A stretch of DNA of 64,000 nucleotides from Parapedobacter indicus (lineage in GTDB: Bacteria > Bacteroidota > Bacteroidia > Sphingobacteriales > Sphingobacteriaceae): contig NZ_FOQO01000002.1 of the NCBI RefSeq assembly GCF_900113765.1, positions 682,001-746,000 on the forward strand. Reading direction: 5' to 3'. Positions 28,001 through 35,354 of the stretch are shown piece by piece. A program made the translations under genes and the position numbers. The notes beneath the pieces are model-generated. The model saw only the letters and a list, made by a program, of their open reading frames with translations. It ran no database searches and was not told the DNA's origin. How positions within the stretch are numbered: the first letter of the stretch is position 1; the number at the start of each line of letters is the position of its first letter.

Positions 28001-28273
28001 GATGTCGAACGTCTCTTTCGCACCTATCGAGCTCCTTACTTCTTGTTTTCCAACCAACGAAAAAATCAGAAATTTCGATGTTTCCGGCACTGTCAGTTTA
28101 AAGCTGCCATTGTCGTCTGTTTGGGTTTGAACCGCTTGATCGTCGGTTGTAATCGTAACCGTGACCAGCGGATTACCGCCCGTATCGCGTACTTTGCCTG
28201 TTACCAATCTCTGGCCAAACGCGACATGAACGCACCCCGAAACCAAAAGGAGATAAAATAAAAGTCTTTTCAT
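25076..28273 (-). CDS. SusC/RagA-family TonB-dependent outer-membrane transporter
   Basis: A 1065-aa protein from the ATG 28271-28273, chosen because it starts the signal peptide MKRLLFYLLLVSG; upstream in-frame codons lie in the promoter. Residues of about 25-110 form a carboxypeptidase-D-like domain, followed by the TonB box-like LDEVVVVGYGTQKR and the plug (RALQGVIPNLNVNQS, LVLIDGIVGD, IESVTVLKDAASAAVYGARG). The rest is beta-barrel, ending YSIGVNLTL. No STN domain is present, which agrees with control by the neighbouring FCD regulator and not by FecR/sigma. It is the first of 17 genes. Confidence 0.95.
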   Translation of the reverse strand: MKRLLFYLLLVSGCVHVAFGQRLVTGKVRDTGGNPLVTVTITTDDQAVQTQTDDNGSFKLTVPETSKFLIFSLVGKQEVRSSIGAKETFDIVLEDAQTELDEVVVVGYGTQKRVNLTGSVDQVGSEYFENRPVPSVSRALQGVIPNLNVNQSNGNPTSNPAFNVRGLTSIGAGGEALVLIDGIVGDPAFLNPNDIESVTVLKDAASAAVYGARGAFGVILITTKSSKGSRSQIDYSGAFSSLDRTVKRNLVTDGYRWAKMFAESYAGWYDNASFPATVGASGLLFSQEYLDALKEHSENPGLPEVEVDPATGNYVYYGNTDWEKLLYADGIQGMDHTISFSGANEKLDYMVSGKYYKQDGIYRLADNGFDRYNVRVKGGVQVTDWLKVSSNSNFSNYNYTDPFRGANVFSLLNVNGYGAPMGILYNPDGTLTQQAAGALGISMAGNENQSSRFLFQQDISLAASFLDGKLNIRGDFSYQNTRTQDMTKLVSVPYSRRPGEVIDQNVRQLTKASILQNYFTYNLYGDYQYTIGKHNFKILLGGNLEDNRLENQSVTRDGLLIPELSDLNLAVGQNFTITGGGNQWAIAGVFGRINYNFDEKYLLEVNGRYDGSSKFPKSQQFGFFPSVSAGWRINEESFMDWSDIWLNDLKVRASYGALGNSQIAPYLFVEQLRAAKATYILNGQQPAYIRNPAVIADDFTWETARTFNLGLDAALLDNRLSATFDWYRRETINMITAGPQIPVVFGAAIPTGNYADLHTKGYELSVQWRDQIDMAKPLFYGIRAIFSDNISYITRFNNPLGLITQNDYTFATNFYEGQRYGDLWGYETEGFFTSAEDIASHADQSAVIASGGNIPLPGDVKFKDLNGDGMINKGNRTLDDHGDWTIIGNTTPRYSYGLTADLSWSNFSVSAFFQGIGKRDWYPSYGATEFWGQYTVWYGSLPVHTYENRWTPDNPDAYFPRYKAPMPYGERQLQPQTKYIQNASYVRLKDLTITYRIPQRISERIRLKNAAIYLSGQNIWTYSPMFKLTKDIDPEAITGNPGTGGQHGHAYPMLKTYSIGVNLTL

Positions 28274-28295
28274 AATATATAACGCGTTAGATTTA

Positions 28296-28328
28296 ATACA
28301 TATGTACGACATATGTATAGCAAACATA
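28296..28328 (-). promoter_or_regulatory. SusC promoter with inverted-repeat operator
   Basis: A perfect inverted repeat, ATACATATGT and ACATATGTAT around the spacer ACG, lies at 28296-28318. On the minus strand TATGTTTG (28328 to 28321) matches TAnnTTTG directly upstream of it. The operator would cover the transcription start, as expected for a repressor. The SusC ATG is about 23 nt further on. Confidence 0.7.
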
Positions 28329-28360
28329 GAAACTAAATGTTCAATTTCCAAACATTTTTT

Positions 28361-28409
28361 AAAAATGTACGACATATTTATTTTTCCAGAATAAAATGCC
28401 TTATTTTTG
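28361..28409 (+). promoter_or_regulatory. Promoter and operator of the FCD regulator gene
   Basis: AAAAATGT-ACG-ACATATTT (28361-28379) repeats the ATGT-ACG-ACAT core of the SusC operator with slightly weaker arms. TATTTTTG (28402-28409) matches TAnnTTTG, 27 nt before the ATG at 28436. The operator lies around -33, suggesting autoregulation. Confidence 0.65.
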
Positions 28410-28435
28410 CAACCGCATTAAATGGATCCTTTTCG

Positions 28436-29149
28436 ATGTCTTTAGAAAAATTACGACCTGTCGAAAATTTAAGTCAGGTCGACAAAATAGAAATGAGCCT
28501 GCAGGAATATTTACGCAGCGAAAATTTCCAGCCCGGTGATTCTTTACCAAAAGAATTAGAACTCGCCCAAGCAATGGGCGTTAGCCGAACAGCTATTCGG
28601 GAAGCTCTTTCCCGCTTTCGTACTTTAGGCATCATCGAATCGCGCAAAAACCGAGGCATGGTCATAGCTAAGCCGGACGTTTTTAATAATATGGAACGCG
28701 TGCTCGACCCGCAATTGCTCGACGACGAGACGATGAACGAGATTTTTGAAATGCGACTCGTCATTGAAGTGGGTTTAGGCGATGTGCTTTTCCTCCGAAA
28801 AAATGATGCCGATCTGTCTAAGCTGGAAAGAATTGTTGAAAAAGAGGAAAAGACAACTAAAAAGATCGATATCGTTAAATACGACATCGAGTTTCATTCC
28901 ATGCTTTATAAGCTTTCGGGCAATAAAACGATCATGAGGTTCCAAAAAATGCTGTTACCGATATTTGATCATGTATATGCGAATCTTTCTAAGGATACTG
29001 AAGCCTATACGGGCAATATACCGGAAGACATGAGTCCCGTCTCCCACCGTGACTTGCTTAACACATTAAAAAATGGCAATCTGGAACAATTTCGAAGTCA
29101 AATGCGGACGCATCTGATGGTTTACTTTAAAAAATTGAGTACGGATTAA
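28436..29149 (+). CDS. GntR-family transcriptional regulator, FadR/FCD type
   Basis: A 237-aa protein from the ATG at 28436; a frame reaching to 28337 would run through the operator. The GntR winged helix spans about 12-80 (LPKELELAQAMGVSRTAIREALSRF, then the wing LGIIESRKNRGMVI). An all-helical FCD domain follows (MNEIFEMRLVIEVGL, DIEFHSMLYKLSGN, VSHRDLLNTLKNG) with His residues that usually hold a metal near the ligand. FCD regulators sense carboxylates and sugar acids. It is divergent from the 17-gene cluster and shares its operator type. A fragment of a second copy lies at 30719-30793. Confidence 0.92.
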   Translation: MSLEKLRPVENLSQVDKIEMSLQEYLRSENFQPGDSLPKELELAQAMGVSRTAIREALSRFRTLGIIESRKNRGMVIAKPDVFNNMERVLDPQLLDDETMNEIFEMRLVIEVGLGDVLFLRKNDADLSKLERIVEKEEKTTKKIDIVKYDIEFHSMLYKLSGNKTIMRFQKMLLPIFDHVYANLSKDTEAYTGNIPEDMSPVSHRDLLNTLKNGNLEQFRSQMRTHLMVYFKKLSTD

Positions 29150-29246
29150 TCCGCCTCATTTACCCAACAAATCATCTTCACACAGTAGAATGCAAATTGC
29201 CTCGCCTAGTCGTCGTTCTCTCAACAATATTTTGGTCAATCAGCCA

Positions 29247-30383
29247 TTACAAATACAGCCAATCTACATCCAGCCGCCGGACATCGGTAACTGAAAGATG
29301 CGTTTTTTGGGATGAACTACCCGCGCAATAGCTTAACAATACCCAGTCTTCCGCTACAAAGTCCACGGCAATGTAGCAATACCAGCCATCCGGATCGGTT
29401 TCGATATCTTTAACGTGTGTCCACGTCTTTCCCTCGTCGCTGGATATCGCCACGGTCAGCGGTGTCCGCTTATCCTTGATATCAGGATTACTTCCATCGT
29501 TGTTGTTCCACACGAGCAATAAATCTCCGGTTTTCGGAATCCGTTTGATTGTCGCAGGTGAAAGCGGAGAGGCAATATTACTCTTTTCAATTGGACTCCA
29601 CGTAGCTCCGCGATCCGATGAATAGGACAATTGCTGCGCGCCGCCACTGGCGCGAATGTACATCATGATCCGGCCATCCGTTAACTCTATCAGCCCTGGT
29701 TCCTGGGTAATGACCCCTTGTTCATTGGGTACGACTTCACTTGACACCCAGTTCTGCCCGTTGTCGTCTGAGTAATACGCGTACAACGACGCCTCGTTCT
29801 TCCACTCGCCGTTGGGGGTCTGGTGAAGCGCCACCGCCATCATCAAACGTCCATCCTCCAGTTGAATAACCCGATCGTTATTTAAGACAAAATATCCTTT
29901 CTTATCGGTAATGCAGGCAATAGGTTCGCTCCACGTTTCCGCTTCGTCAGTTGAGATGCGCATCATCGGTATGCAATCCGTCACCGCATTTTTCCGCAGG
30001 TAAAACAAGGCTATATTTCCGTTCTGTAACCGCAGGAGTGATACCGACATCACATTCATATCGCCCTCCCTTTCAACGATCAGCCGATCTTCCATAGACC
30101 AGGTTTTTCCACCGTCGGACGAGGTACGTCCCGCCAAATAAGCGGGTGCGTGATCACTCGTAGATTCTCCCGTGTAACGGCTATATACAAACAATATGCG
30201 TCCATCCTTTAACGAGATAAAATCTCCTTCGCTATTGCGGGGATTGTCAGGGCCGGGCGGTAAATGGAGTACCCGCTCATTAACAGGTTTATCAGCCGAT
30301 TTGGAATTGGAATTCTGACAACCTCCCACCAGGAGTACAACACACAGCATCGTAAGTTGCCAACCGCTATTTCTTATACACAT
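29247..30383 (-). CDS. Sialidase-like BNR lipoprotein
   Basis: A 378-aa lipoprotein with the lipobox LVGGC (C22). Five Asp-box-type motifs mark propeller blades: SSDGGKTW, STDEAETW, SDDNGQNW, SSDRGATW and SSDEGKTW. The fold is that of sialidases (GH33) and the related BNR family. The Arg-Ile-Pro motif of true sialidases is only weakly suggested (GPDNPRNSEGD near residue 45). It stands downstream of the FCD regulator but on the opposite strand, so it has its own promoter. It is homologous in fold to 17817-19064, so two surface or periplasmic propellers may serve the same substrate. Confidence 0.78.
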   Translation of the reverse strand: MCIRNSGWQLTMLCVVLLVGGCQNSNSKSADKPVNERVLHLPPGPDNPRNSEGDFISLKDGRILFVYSRYTGESTSDHAPAYLAGRTSSDGGKTWSMEDRLIVEREGDMNVMSVSLLRLQNGNIALFYLRKNAVTDCIPMMRISTDEAETWSEPIACITDKKGYFVLNNDRVIQLEDGRLMMAVALHQTPNGEWKNEASLYAYYSDDNGQNWVSSEVVPNEQGVITQEPGLIELTDGRIMMYIRASGGAQQLSYSSDRGATWSPIEKSNIASPLSPATIKRIPKTGDLLLVWNNNDGSNPDIKDKRTPLTVAISSDEGKTWTHVKDIETDPDGWYCYIAVDFVAEDWVLLSYCAGSSSQKTHLSVTDVRRLDVDWLYL

Positions 30384-30718
30384 TTAAATAATTTTAACTG
30401 GTTATTTTTCTTGTTTGTTTTTGATCATATTCGTCATTCTGGCCTATATATTAAGTTCGAGGTTCAGTGTGTTTTCTGAAATCGAAAAGCACCAAAATAC
30501 TACTCACTACCTGACCCTGAACTGGCAGATGTTCCAACGATACTGGTTCAGAGATTCTGAAAGTCTAACAATTTTACATTTTTTTTCCAAGACTTTTACA
30601 CTACATCCAATTTTATATGCGTCGTAGCCAGCCGGCCGAAGGCAGCGTTGGCAATGGTCTCTTCGCCGGTGATATTACACCGGCTACCGATTGAAATTGC
30701 CGGCGATGGTGGCCACAC

Positions 30719-30793
30719 GGCAATCCGGAACAATTCAGGAGCCAGATGCGCACGCACCTGATGGTCTACTTTAAAAAACTAAGCACAGAGTAA
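30719..30793 (+). pseudogene. Remnant 3' end of a second FCD-type GntR regulator gene
   Basis: The frame GGC...TAA reads GNPEQFRSQMRTHLMVYF followed by KKLSTE and a stop. The intact regulator at 28436-29149 ends GNLEQFRSQMRTHLMVYF, then KKLSTD. By hand alignment 61 of 75 bases match, and most differences are at synonymous positions. Upstream of the Gly-Asn codons the similarity ends abruptly, and no start or DNA-binding part is present. This is the tail of a paralogue that diverged under selection and then lost its 5' part. Confidence 0.85.
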
Positions 30794-30815
30794 TACTTCG
30801 ACAGCCCCGACGAGG

Positions 30816-30844
30816 ACGTTTTGATATGTCCGTTGTCAAAACGT
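30816..30844. repeat. 9-bp inverted repeat with 11-nt loop
   Basis: ACGTTTTGA (30816-30824) and TCAAAACGT (30836-30844) are perfectly complementary. It lies 23 nt after the stop of the regulator remnant and could be the old terminator hairpin of that gene, though no T-run follows. Confidence 0.45.
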
Positions 30845-30957
30845 TCCGCATCATCGAGCGGTCCGCTGGCGCTTTCGGTGCGGTCACGTTGCAATACCGG
30901 TGCAAAAAACCGCCAGCAGACTGCCCCTTCACCGCACGTATATCACTAAGCCACCCG

Positions 30958-30979
30958 CAGCAGTCTGGCAGCAGTCTGG
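30958..30979. repeat. Tandem 11-bp repeat CAGCAGTCTGG
   Basis: Two exact head-to-tail copies are followed by a partial inverted copy (CTGCAGTCAGAC). It lies just downstream of the fuconolactonase-like stop on the minus strand. Confidence 0.5.
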
Positions 30980-31007
30980 CTGCAGTCAGACGGCAGAGAT
31001 ACAATCG

Positions 31008-31844
31008 TTATCCCGGCAAGTCATAAAAACGCGCACAATTGCCTCCCCAGATCTTTTCCTTTTCCGCTTCGCTGAGTTGGGCCATATTTTCAGACAATAT
31101 GCGGCAGGTTTGGGTATAGTCGGCACCAACCAAGCACACCGGCCAGTCGCTGCCGAACACCAATCGGTCGGAACCGAATATTTCCAGCACCGCATCCAGG
31201 TAACGGGCGAAATCACTGGATTGCCAGACATGCCAGTGGGCCTCCGTGGTTAGCCCAGCTATTTTGCACGAAACATGAGCTTCCCTGCCAAAAGGTTCCA
31301 GCGCCCGGCGCCACGTCTCAAATTGCCCGTCCCGGATAGCGGGTTTGGCGATGTGGTCGATCATAAACCGCTGGTTCGGGAATCGCCTCACAAACTCCAG
31401 GGCATAAGGCAGGTGCTTCGGATAGATCAGCACATCGTAGGTCAGTCCGCGCCTGCCAAGCTCCGCAACCCCCCGACAAAAGTCGCCCCTGAGCAGAAAG
31501 TCGTCCTGCCGTTCCGATTGCACGATGTGACGATAGCCTTTAACCACCGGGTATTGCGAAAAATGATCCAGGCGGTCGGCGACATCGGGCGAACGTAAAT
31601 CTACCCAACCCACTACACCTTGGATAAAATCATAGGCTTGGGACAATCCAATCAAATACGCTGTCTCGGCCTCGCTTTGGTCGGCCTGCACGGCCACCCC
31701 AGCTCCAATGCCTTCTGCCATACATAGCGGCAGCAGTTGATCGGGACTGAAATCCTGTTTCAGCACGCCCATTTCATCGGAGATCCACGCATCTTTCACC
31801 GGCTCATAGTTCCAAAAGTGCAGGTGACTGTCTATTTTCTTCAT
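31008..31844 (-). CDS. Amidohydrolase-2 family lactonase (L-fuconolactonase-like)
   Basis: A 278-aa TIM-barrel metal hydrolase. DSHLHFW (residues 5-11) is the HxH motif, FMIDHIAKP and the Cys-Lys of VSCKIAGL follow, and FGSDWPV near the end holds the metal-binding Asp. This order is typical of L-fuconolactonase, L-rhamnonolactonase and related COG3618 proteins, which open sugar lactones. It is the last gene of the six-gene operon and follows the UxaA-type dehydratase by 11 nt, so lactone opening before dehydration fits well. Confidence 0.83.
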   Translation of the reverse strand: MKKIDSHLHFWNYEPVKDAWISDEMGVLKQDFSPDQLLPLCMAEGIGAGVAVQADQSEAETAYLIGLSQAYDFIQGVVGWVDLRSPDVADRLDHFSQYPVVKGYRHIVQSERQDDFLLRGDFCRGVAELGRRGLTYDVLIYPKHLPYALEFVRRFPNQRFMIDHIAKPAIRDGQFETWRRALEPFGREAHVSCKIAGLTTEAHWHVWQSSDFARYLDAVLEIFGSDRLVFGSDWPVCLVGADYTQTCRILSENMAQLSEAEKEKIWGGNCARFYDLPG

Positions 31845-31855
31845 CGATCAACAGC

Positions 31856-33073
31856 TTACGCCAAGCACGAAGGCCCCAGCGGCTCAAAACTTTTGTACTG
31901 CAACGAAAACTCCCGGTGGCCCAACTTTTCCGGACAGCTGGGTGTACCTCCCGCAACGGCTAGGACCTGTTCGACGATCTCATTGCCGACCTCTTCAGCC
32001 GTTACCCCTTCGGTAAGTATTCGCCCTGCATTTACGTCCATGTCTTCGCGCATCCGCGCATACGTTTCGGGGTTCGCACAGATCTTGATGACCGGTGAAA
32101 TGGCCGATCCGGCCACGGATCCACGACCCGTAGTAAATAACACAATATGTGCACCGGAAGCAATGAGTTCATTCATCTCCGCTATATCGGTGGGATTGGG
32201 GAAACCGAAACGCGGTTCCCCGTCGGGGACGATGTCCATTAGATACAGACCCGGTGCGGGTGGAATATCCGCCGGCTTGATCAGTCCGCGGATCGGTGCG
32301 GTTCCGCTTTTTACGTACGCGCCCATCGACTTTTCTTCCAACGTGGTCAACCCGCCTTCGGCGTTACCCGGCGCAAAGCTGCCATGCCCCATCGTCGCGT
32401 AATAACGCGCTGCCTTGACAATGGTCTTTTCCAATTCATCAGCCAATTCCGGTGTGGTGGCCCGTGCGGCTATCAGCCGCTCCAAACCGATCATCTCGCC
32501 CGTATTCTCAAATATCGTCGTACATCCCATCCGATGAAGCCGATCGAATGCGCAACCGGCCGCCGGATTAGCGGTAATGCCACTGGTGGCATCGCTTCCC
32601 CCCGAGACGATTCCGACAGTGAGTTCCTGAGGCTGCAGGGAGACCCGCGGCACCGCATCGAGCTTCAGAAGGGTTTCGGAAATAAATGTACGGCCACGGG
32701 CGACGGCAGCACTCGTTCCCCCTGCCTGCTGGATGACCACCAACTCCACAGGGCGCCCGCTGGCCTCAACGGTTTCCAGCAGCCGACTGCGGTTGAAGCT
32801 TTCGCAACCCAGCGATACCAACAACACGCCCCCGACATTCGGATGCGTGCACAACGCCCGCATCATCCGGTCGGCATAGGCATTGGGATAGCAGCCACTG
32901 AACCCGATCACCTGAACCGGATCATTGGGGTAACCGGAGGCAATCACACTGCACACATGATGCGCGCACTCTACCAGGTAGGCAACCAATATCACGTTGC
33001 GGATACCTTTCCGCCCATCGCTGCGCAGGTAGCCCGGTATCGGGGCAGCTTCACTATTTGGCAATGTATTCAT
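31856..33073 (-). CDS. UxaA-type sugar-acid dehydratase, large (C-terminal) subunit
   Basis: A 405-aa protein equal to the C-terminal domain of altronate/galactarate dehydratases. Markers are PGYLRSDGRKGIRN, the Cys-rich turn GFSGCYPN, GCESFNRSRL, IVSGGSDATSGITANPAAG and FTTGRGSVAGSAISPVIKICAN. The small SAF domain is a separate gene whose end overlaps this start by 20 bp, giving a split two-subunit enzyme. The family removes water from aldonic acids using Fe or Mn. With a fuconolactonase-like neighbour the natural substrate may be L-fuconate, L-galactonate or a similar acid. Confidence 0.88.
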   Translation of the reverse strand: MNTLPNSEAAPIPGYLRSDGRKGIRNVILVAYLVECAHHVCSVIASGYPNDPVQVIGFSGCYPNAYADRMMRALCTHPNVGGVLLVSLGCESFNRSRLLETVEASGRPVELVVIQQAGGTSAAVARGRTFISETLLKLDAVPRVSLQPQELTVGIVSGGSDATSGITANPAAGCAFDRLHRMGCTTIFENTGEMIGLERLIAARATTPELADELEKTIVKAARYYATMGHGSFAPGNAEGGLTTLEEKSMGAYVKSGTAPIRGLIKPADIPPAPGLYLMDIVPDGEPRFGFPNPTDIAEMNELIASGAHIVLFTTGRGSVAGSAISPVIKICANPETYARMREDMDVNAGRILTEGVTAEEVGNEIVEQVLAVAGGTPSCPEKLGHREFSLQYKSFEPLGPSCLA

Positions 33074-33350
33074 CAGTCAACGTATAGGTGGGAAGATAAT
33101 CACTTTTCAGGTTATGCAGGTGCACATGTGTACCCATGGGGATATCTTCGGTCGCCGAACCAATCGGGACGCCAAACTTAATTACCTGCTCGCCTTTCTG
33201 GATAAAACGCGTGGCCACTTTGTGCCCAAGACTCAGCGGTACCGCCGAAAGGACGGTTTGTCCGTCTATCACCACAGCTTCGCCCGCAGCCAGCGGCTCG
33301 CGCAAGACCCGCACGTTGTCTGCGGGATGAATGTGCAACAACTTATCCAT
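33054..33350 (-). CDS. UxaA-type dehydratase, small SAF-domain subunit
   Basis: A 98-aa protein from the ATG 33348-33350; longer readings run into the permease gene. It has the SAF fold seen at the N-terminus of altronate dehydratase: MDKLLHIHPADNVRVL, EGxAV-type turn LAAGEAVVIDGQ, and VPIGSATEDIPMGTHVHLHNLKSDY. The HVHLHN segment is strongly conserved in the family. It overlaps both the permease (8 bp) and the large subunit (20 bp), so the three are translationally linked. Confidence 0.87.
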   Translation of the reverse strand: MDKLLHIHPADNVRVLREPLAAGEAVVIDGQTVLSAVPLSLGHKVATRFIQKGEQVIKFGVPIGSATEDIPMGTHVHLHNLKSDYLPTYTLTDEYIAK

Positions 33351-34587
33351 GACTTCCCTCGCTTTCTGCCAGCACGGCATGCGGCGCATTCCGCGGCGGG
33401 ATACGGCTTCCCCATAGGGCATAGTAAAACATAAACAGGTAAGATGGCAGACAAACCAGGTAAGCCCATTGATAGCCCACCCGTTCTGCCGCAAATCCGT
33501 AAACCAGCGGAAGGATTGCGCCACCAATGATCCCCATTACCAGCATGGCGGAGCCGGTTTTGGTGAATCGACCCAGTCCGGTTAAAGCGAGGGGAAAAAT
33601 GGTCGGCCACAATAACGAGTTGGCCAGTCCCAATCCCCCGACCAGGTAGATGGAAATCGCTGGCGGAACCAACGTAATGGATACCACCGTAGCGACACCC
33701 AATAGGCAGCATAAGGCCAGCGCTGTACGCTGACTCACCAACTTCGGGATAAAGACGATACCGGCCAGGTAGCCGCCCACCATGCCAAAGGTAGTCAGCC
33801 ACACATAATGTTCGGGCGAAGGCAACCCCAATACCTTTGCATAGTCGTTGATTGAACCCAACGCCACGATCTCCACCCCTACGTCGAAGAAGATCGCCAC
33901 AGCCCCCAAAACCGCATGCGGGTACGCCCATATTCCCCGTGTATCGTGACCGTTTGAAGTTCCGTTTGACGTTTCGTCTGCTTCACCCTCGGCGTGAATA
34001 TTCGGCAGTGGCGAGCGCAGTACCGCCAATCCCAGGAGAAACAGGGTTACGGCAATGGCATAGAACGGGATAACGGCGTCCGTCAACCGGATCGCAGACA
34101 GGTCGAGGAACGAGCCCAGCACCAAGGAAGCTCCAGCCAACGCCAGCTTATCGGCGATGCCCATCGCACTGATGCGGCTCGCGGCGCTTTCGGCAGGCCC
34201 AATGATGGTCACGTAGCTGTTGATCGCACCCGTGAGCAGGGTCTGTCCCATTCCGATAATAAATAGCGCTGCCAGGAAGAGCGGAAATTGTCTGACGGTG
34301 GCCGAATAACCGATCAGCGCAAATCCCACCGCAATCATGGCGAATGCAACGGTGATTCCCCGGCGATAGCCCACCCGTTTCAATATCCGCCCCGAAGGCA
34401 GCCCAAAAAGGATATAGGCCGAGAAGGTAGCCGTCATGATCAGGTAAGAGGCGGCTGTAGAAACCGTAAAAGCCTCCTGCACGAATGGAATAAAATAGGC
34501 ATTGATCCCCACGCTGAAGCCCAGGATCACGTACATACTTCCGATAATCAGCAAGGGCAACAAGGGAGTCTTCGCATTAGGTATCAT
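33343..34587 (-). CDS. MFS sugar permease, FHS (fucose permease) type
   Basis: A 414-aa membrane protein with about 12 helices. The first helix LLIIGSMYVILGFSVGINAYFIPF and the repeated blocks GPAESAASRISAMGIADKL and LLWPTIFPLALTGLGRFTKTGSAMLVMGIIGGAILP are typical of the fucose:H+ symporter family. A hydrophilic linker (about 205-225) rich in Asn, Gly and Asp lies between the halves. It probably imports the monosaccharide or sugar acid processed by this operon. Confidence 0.85.
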   Translation of the reverse strand: MIPNAKTPLLPLLIIGSMYVILGFSVGINAYFIPFVQEAFTVSTAASYLIMTATFSAYILFGLPSGRILKRVGYRRGITVAFAMIAVGFALIGYSATVRQFPLFLAALFIIGMGQTLLTGAINSYVTIIGPAESAASRISAMGIADKLALAGASLVLGSFLDLSAIRLTDAVIPFYAIAVTLFLLGLAVLRSPLPNIHAEGEADETSNGTSNGHDTRGIWAYPHAVLGAVAIFFDVGVEIVALGSINDYAKVLGLPSPEHYVWLTTFGMVGGYLAGIVFIPKLVSQRTALALCCLLGVATVVSITLVPPAISIYLVGGLGLANSLLWPTIFPLALTGLGRFTKTGSAMLVMGIIGGAILPLVYGFAAERVGYQWAYLVCLPSYLFMFYYALWGSRIPPRNAPHAVLAESEGSHG

Positions 34588-35329
34588 GGCGTACCGGTAT
34601 TAATAAGTTGCGCAAATGTTCCATCACCAGTGTCTTTACCTGTGCCCCGTAGGCTGGCGTGGCCGCTGCCGCCGTTCGTGTATACCAGGTTCCCTGCTCC
34701 CATTGCTCCATGGATACCCCTTCCGGGCAGAATGCCATCATCATGGCCGTCTCCAGCTTACCGGCATGATCTATCGGATGTTTCTTTTGTATCTCGTCGC
34801 TCAGGAACGGATGGATTTGTATCCAGCTGAATGGGTCGTCACCCGCTTCGTGCTGTTCGTAGTAGTCTGCTCCATCCGCATTGCCCCACCAACCCGCACC
34901 ACGTTCCCGTTCCAGGTAGCTAAAAATCGCCTGCCGCGCGCCCAGCTTGAACGATAGATCCGTGGGCATCCCGGCCGTAAAGTTTTCACTTTGGTGGTGT
35001 ACCAGCACATGGATGTTGCGGAATCCGATGCGCAGCAGGTTATCGAATAAGTTCTGCGCAAACGGATACAACAGCTCCGGACCGCTGTGGACACTGCCCT
35101 GGCTTACCGGCGCCACGGCAAAGCTGCTGGCACCGTAATAAAACGGCGGAAAAATGACCAGTGGCATCTCCTTTTCCAGTTCGTCCAGCGCCCGGGTAAT
35201 CACGAGTGTATCGACGCCGGTGCAAAGGTGCTCGCCGTGGTATTCCAACACCCCCAACGCCAGCACAACGGGCGTGTTGTTCGCAATCGCCTCCCGTATT
35301 TGGGAAGGAAACATGAATTCGTATCGCAT
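34577..35329 (-). CDS. Creatininase-family protein
   Basis: A 250-aa protein. The metal-binding block LEYHGEHLCTGVDT (28-41) has E29, H31, H34 and D40 in place, followed by VLVHHQSEN and HAGKLETAMM with a further metal ligand. Creatininase homologues hydrolyse small cyclic amides, open lactam or formamide rings, or act in redox-peptide maturation. In a sugar-acid operon a cyclic amide or lactone-like substrate may be meant. It overlaps the permease gene by 11 bp and begins 25 nt after the large exported protein. Confidence 0.83.
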   Translation of the reverse strand: MRYEFMFPSQIREAIANNTPVVLALGVLEYHGEHLCTGVDTLVITRALDELEKEMPLVIFPPFYYGASSFAVAPVSQGSVHSGPELLYPFAQNLFDNLLRIGFRNIHVLVHHQSENFTAGMPTDLSFKLGARQAIFSYLERERGAGWWGNADGADYYEQHEAGDDPFSWIQIHPFLSDEIQKKHPIDHAGKLETAMMMAFCPEGVSMEQWEQGTWYTRTAAAATPAYGAQVKTLVMEHLRNLLIPVRHDT

Positions 35330-35354
35330 CTACCTTGGTTTATCTACTTCGTTA

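Larger units (their letters stand above)
30384..31007. other. 624-bp region without intact genes
   Basis: The left part (30384-30620) is AT-rich and probably holds the promoter of the sialidase-like lipoprotein. From 30620 the composition becomes GC-rich. It contains a perfect 7-bp hairpin (GCCGGTG, loop ATATTA, CACCGGC, 30665-30684), a 24-codon remnant of an FCD regulator (30719-30793), a 9-bp inverted repeat (30816-30844) and a tandem CAGCAGTCTGG pair (30958-30979). The region looks like debris from a gene duplication. Confidence 0.65.

Noticed and set aside
30816-30844. Active rho-independent terminator
   Set aside because: The inverted repeat is perfect but no T-run follows on either strand.
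30958-30979. Start of a CRISPR array
   Set aside because: Only two 11-bp head-to-tail copies without spacers; no cas genes in the window.
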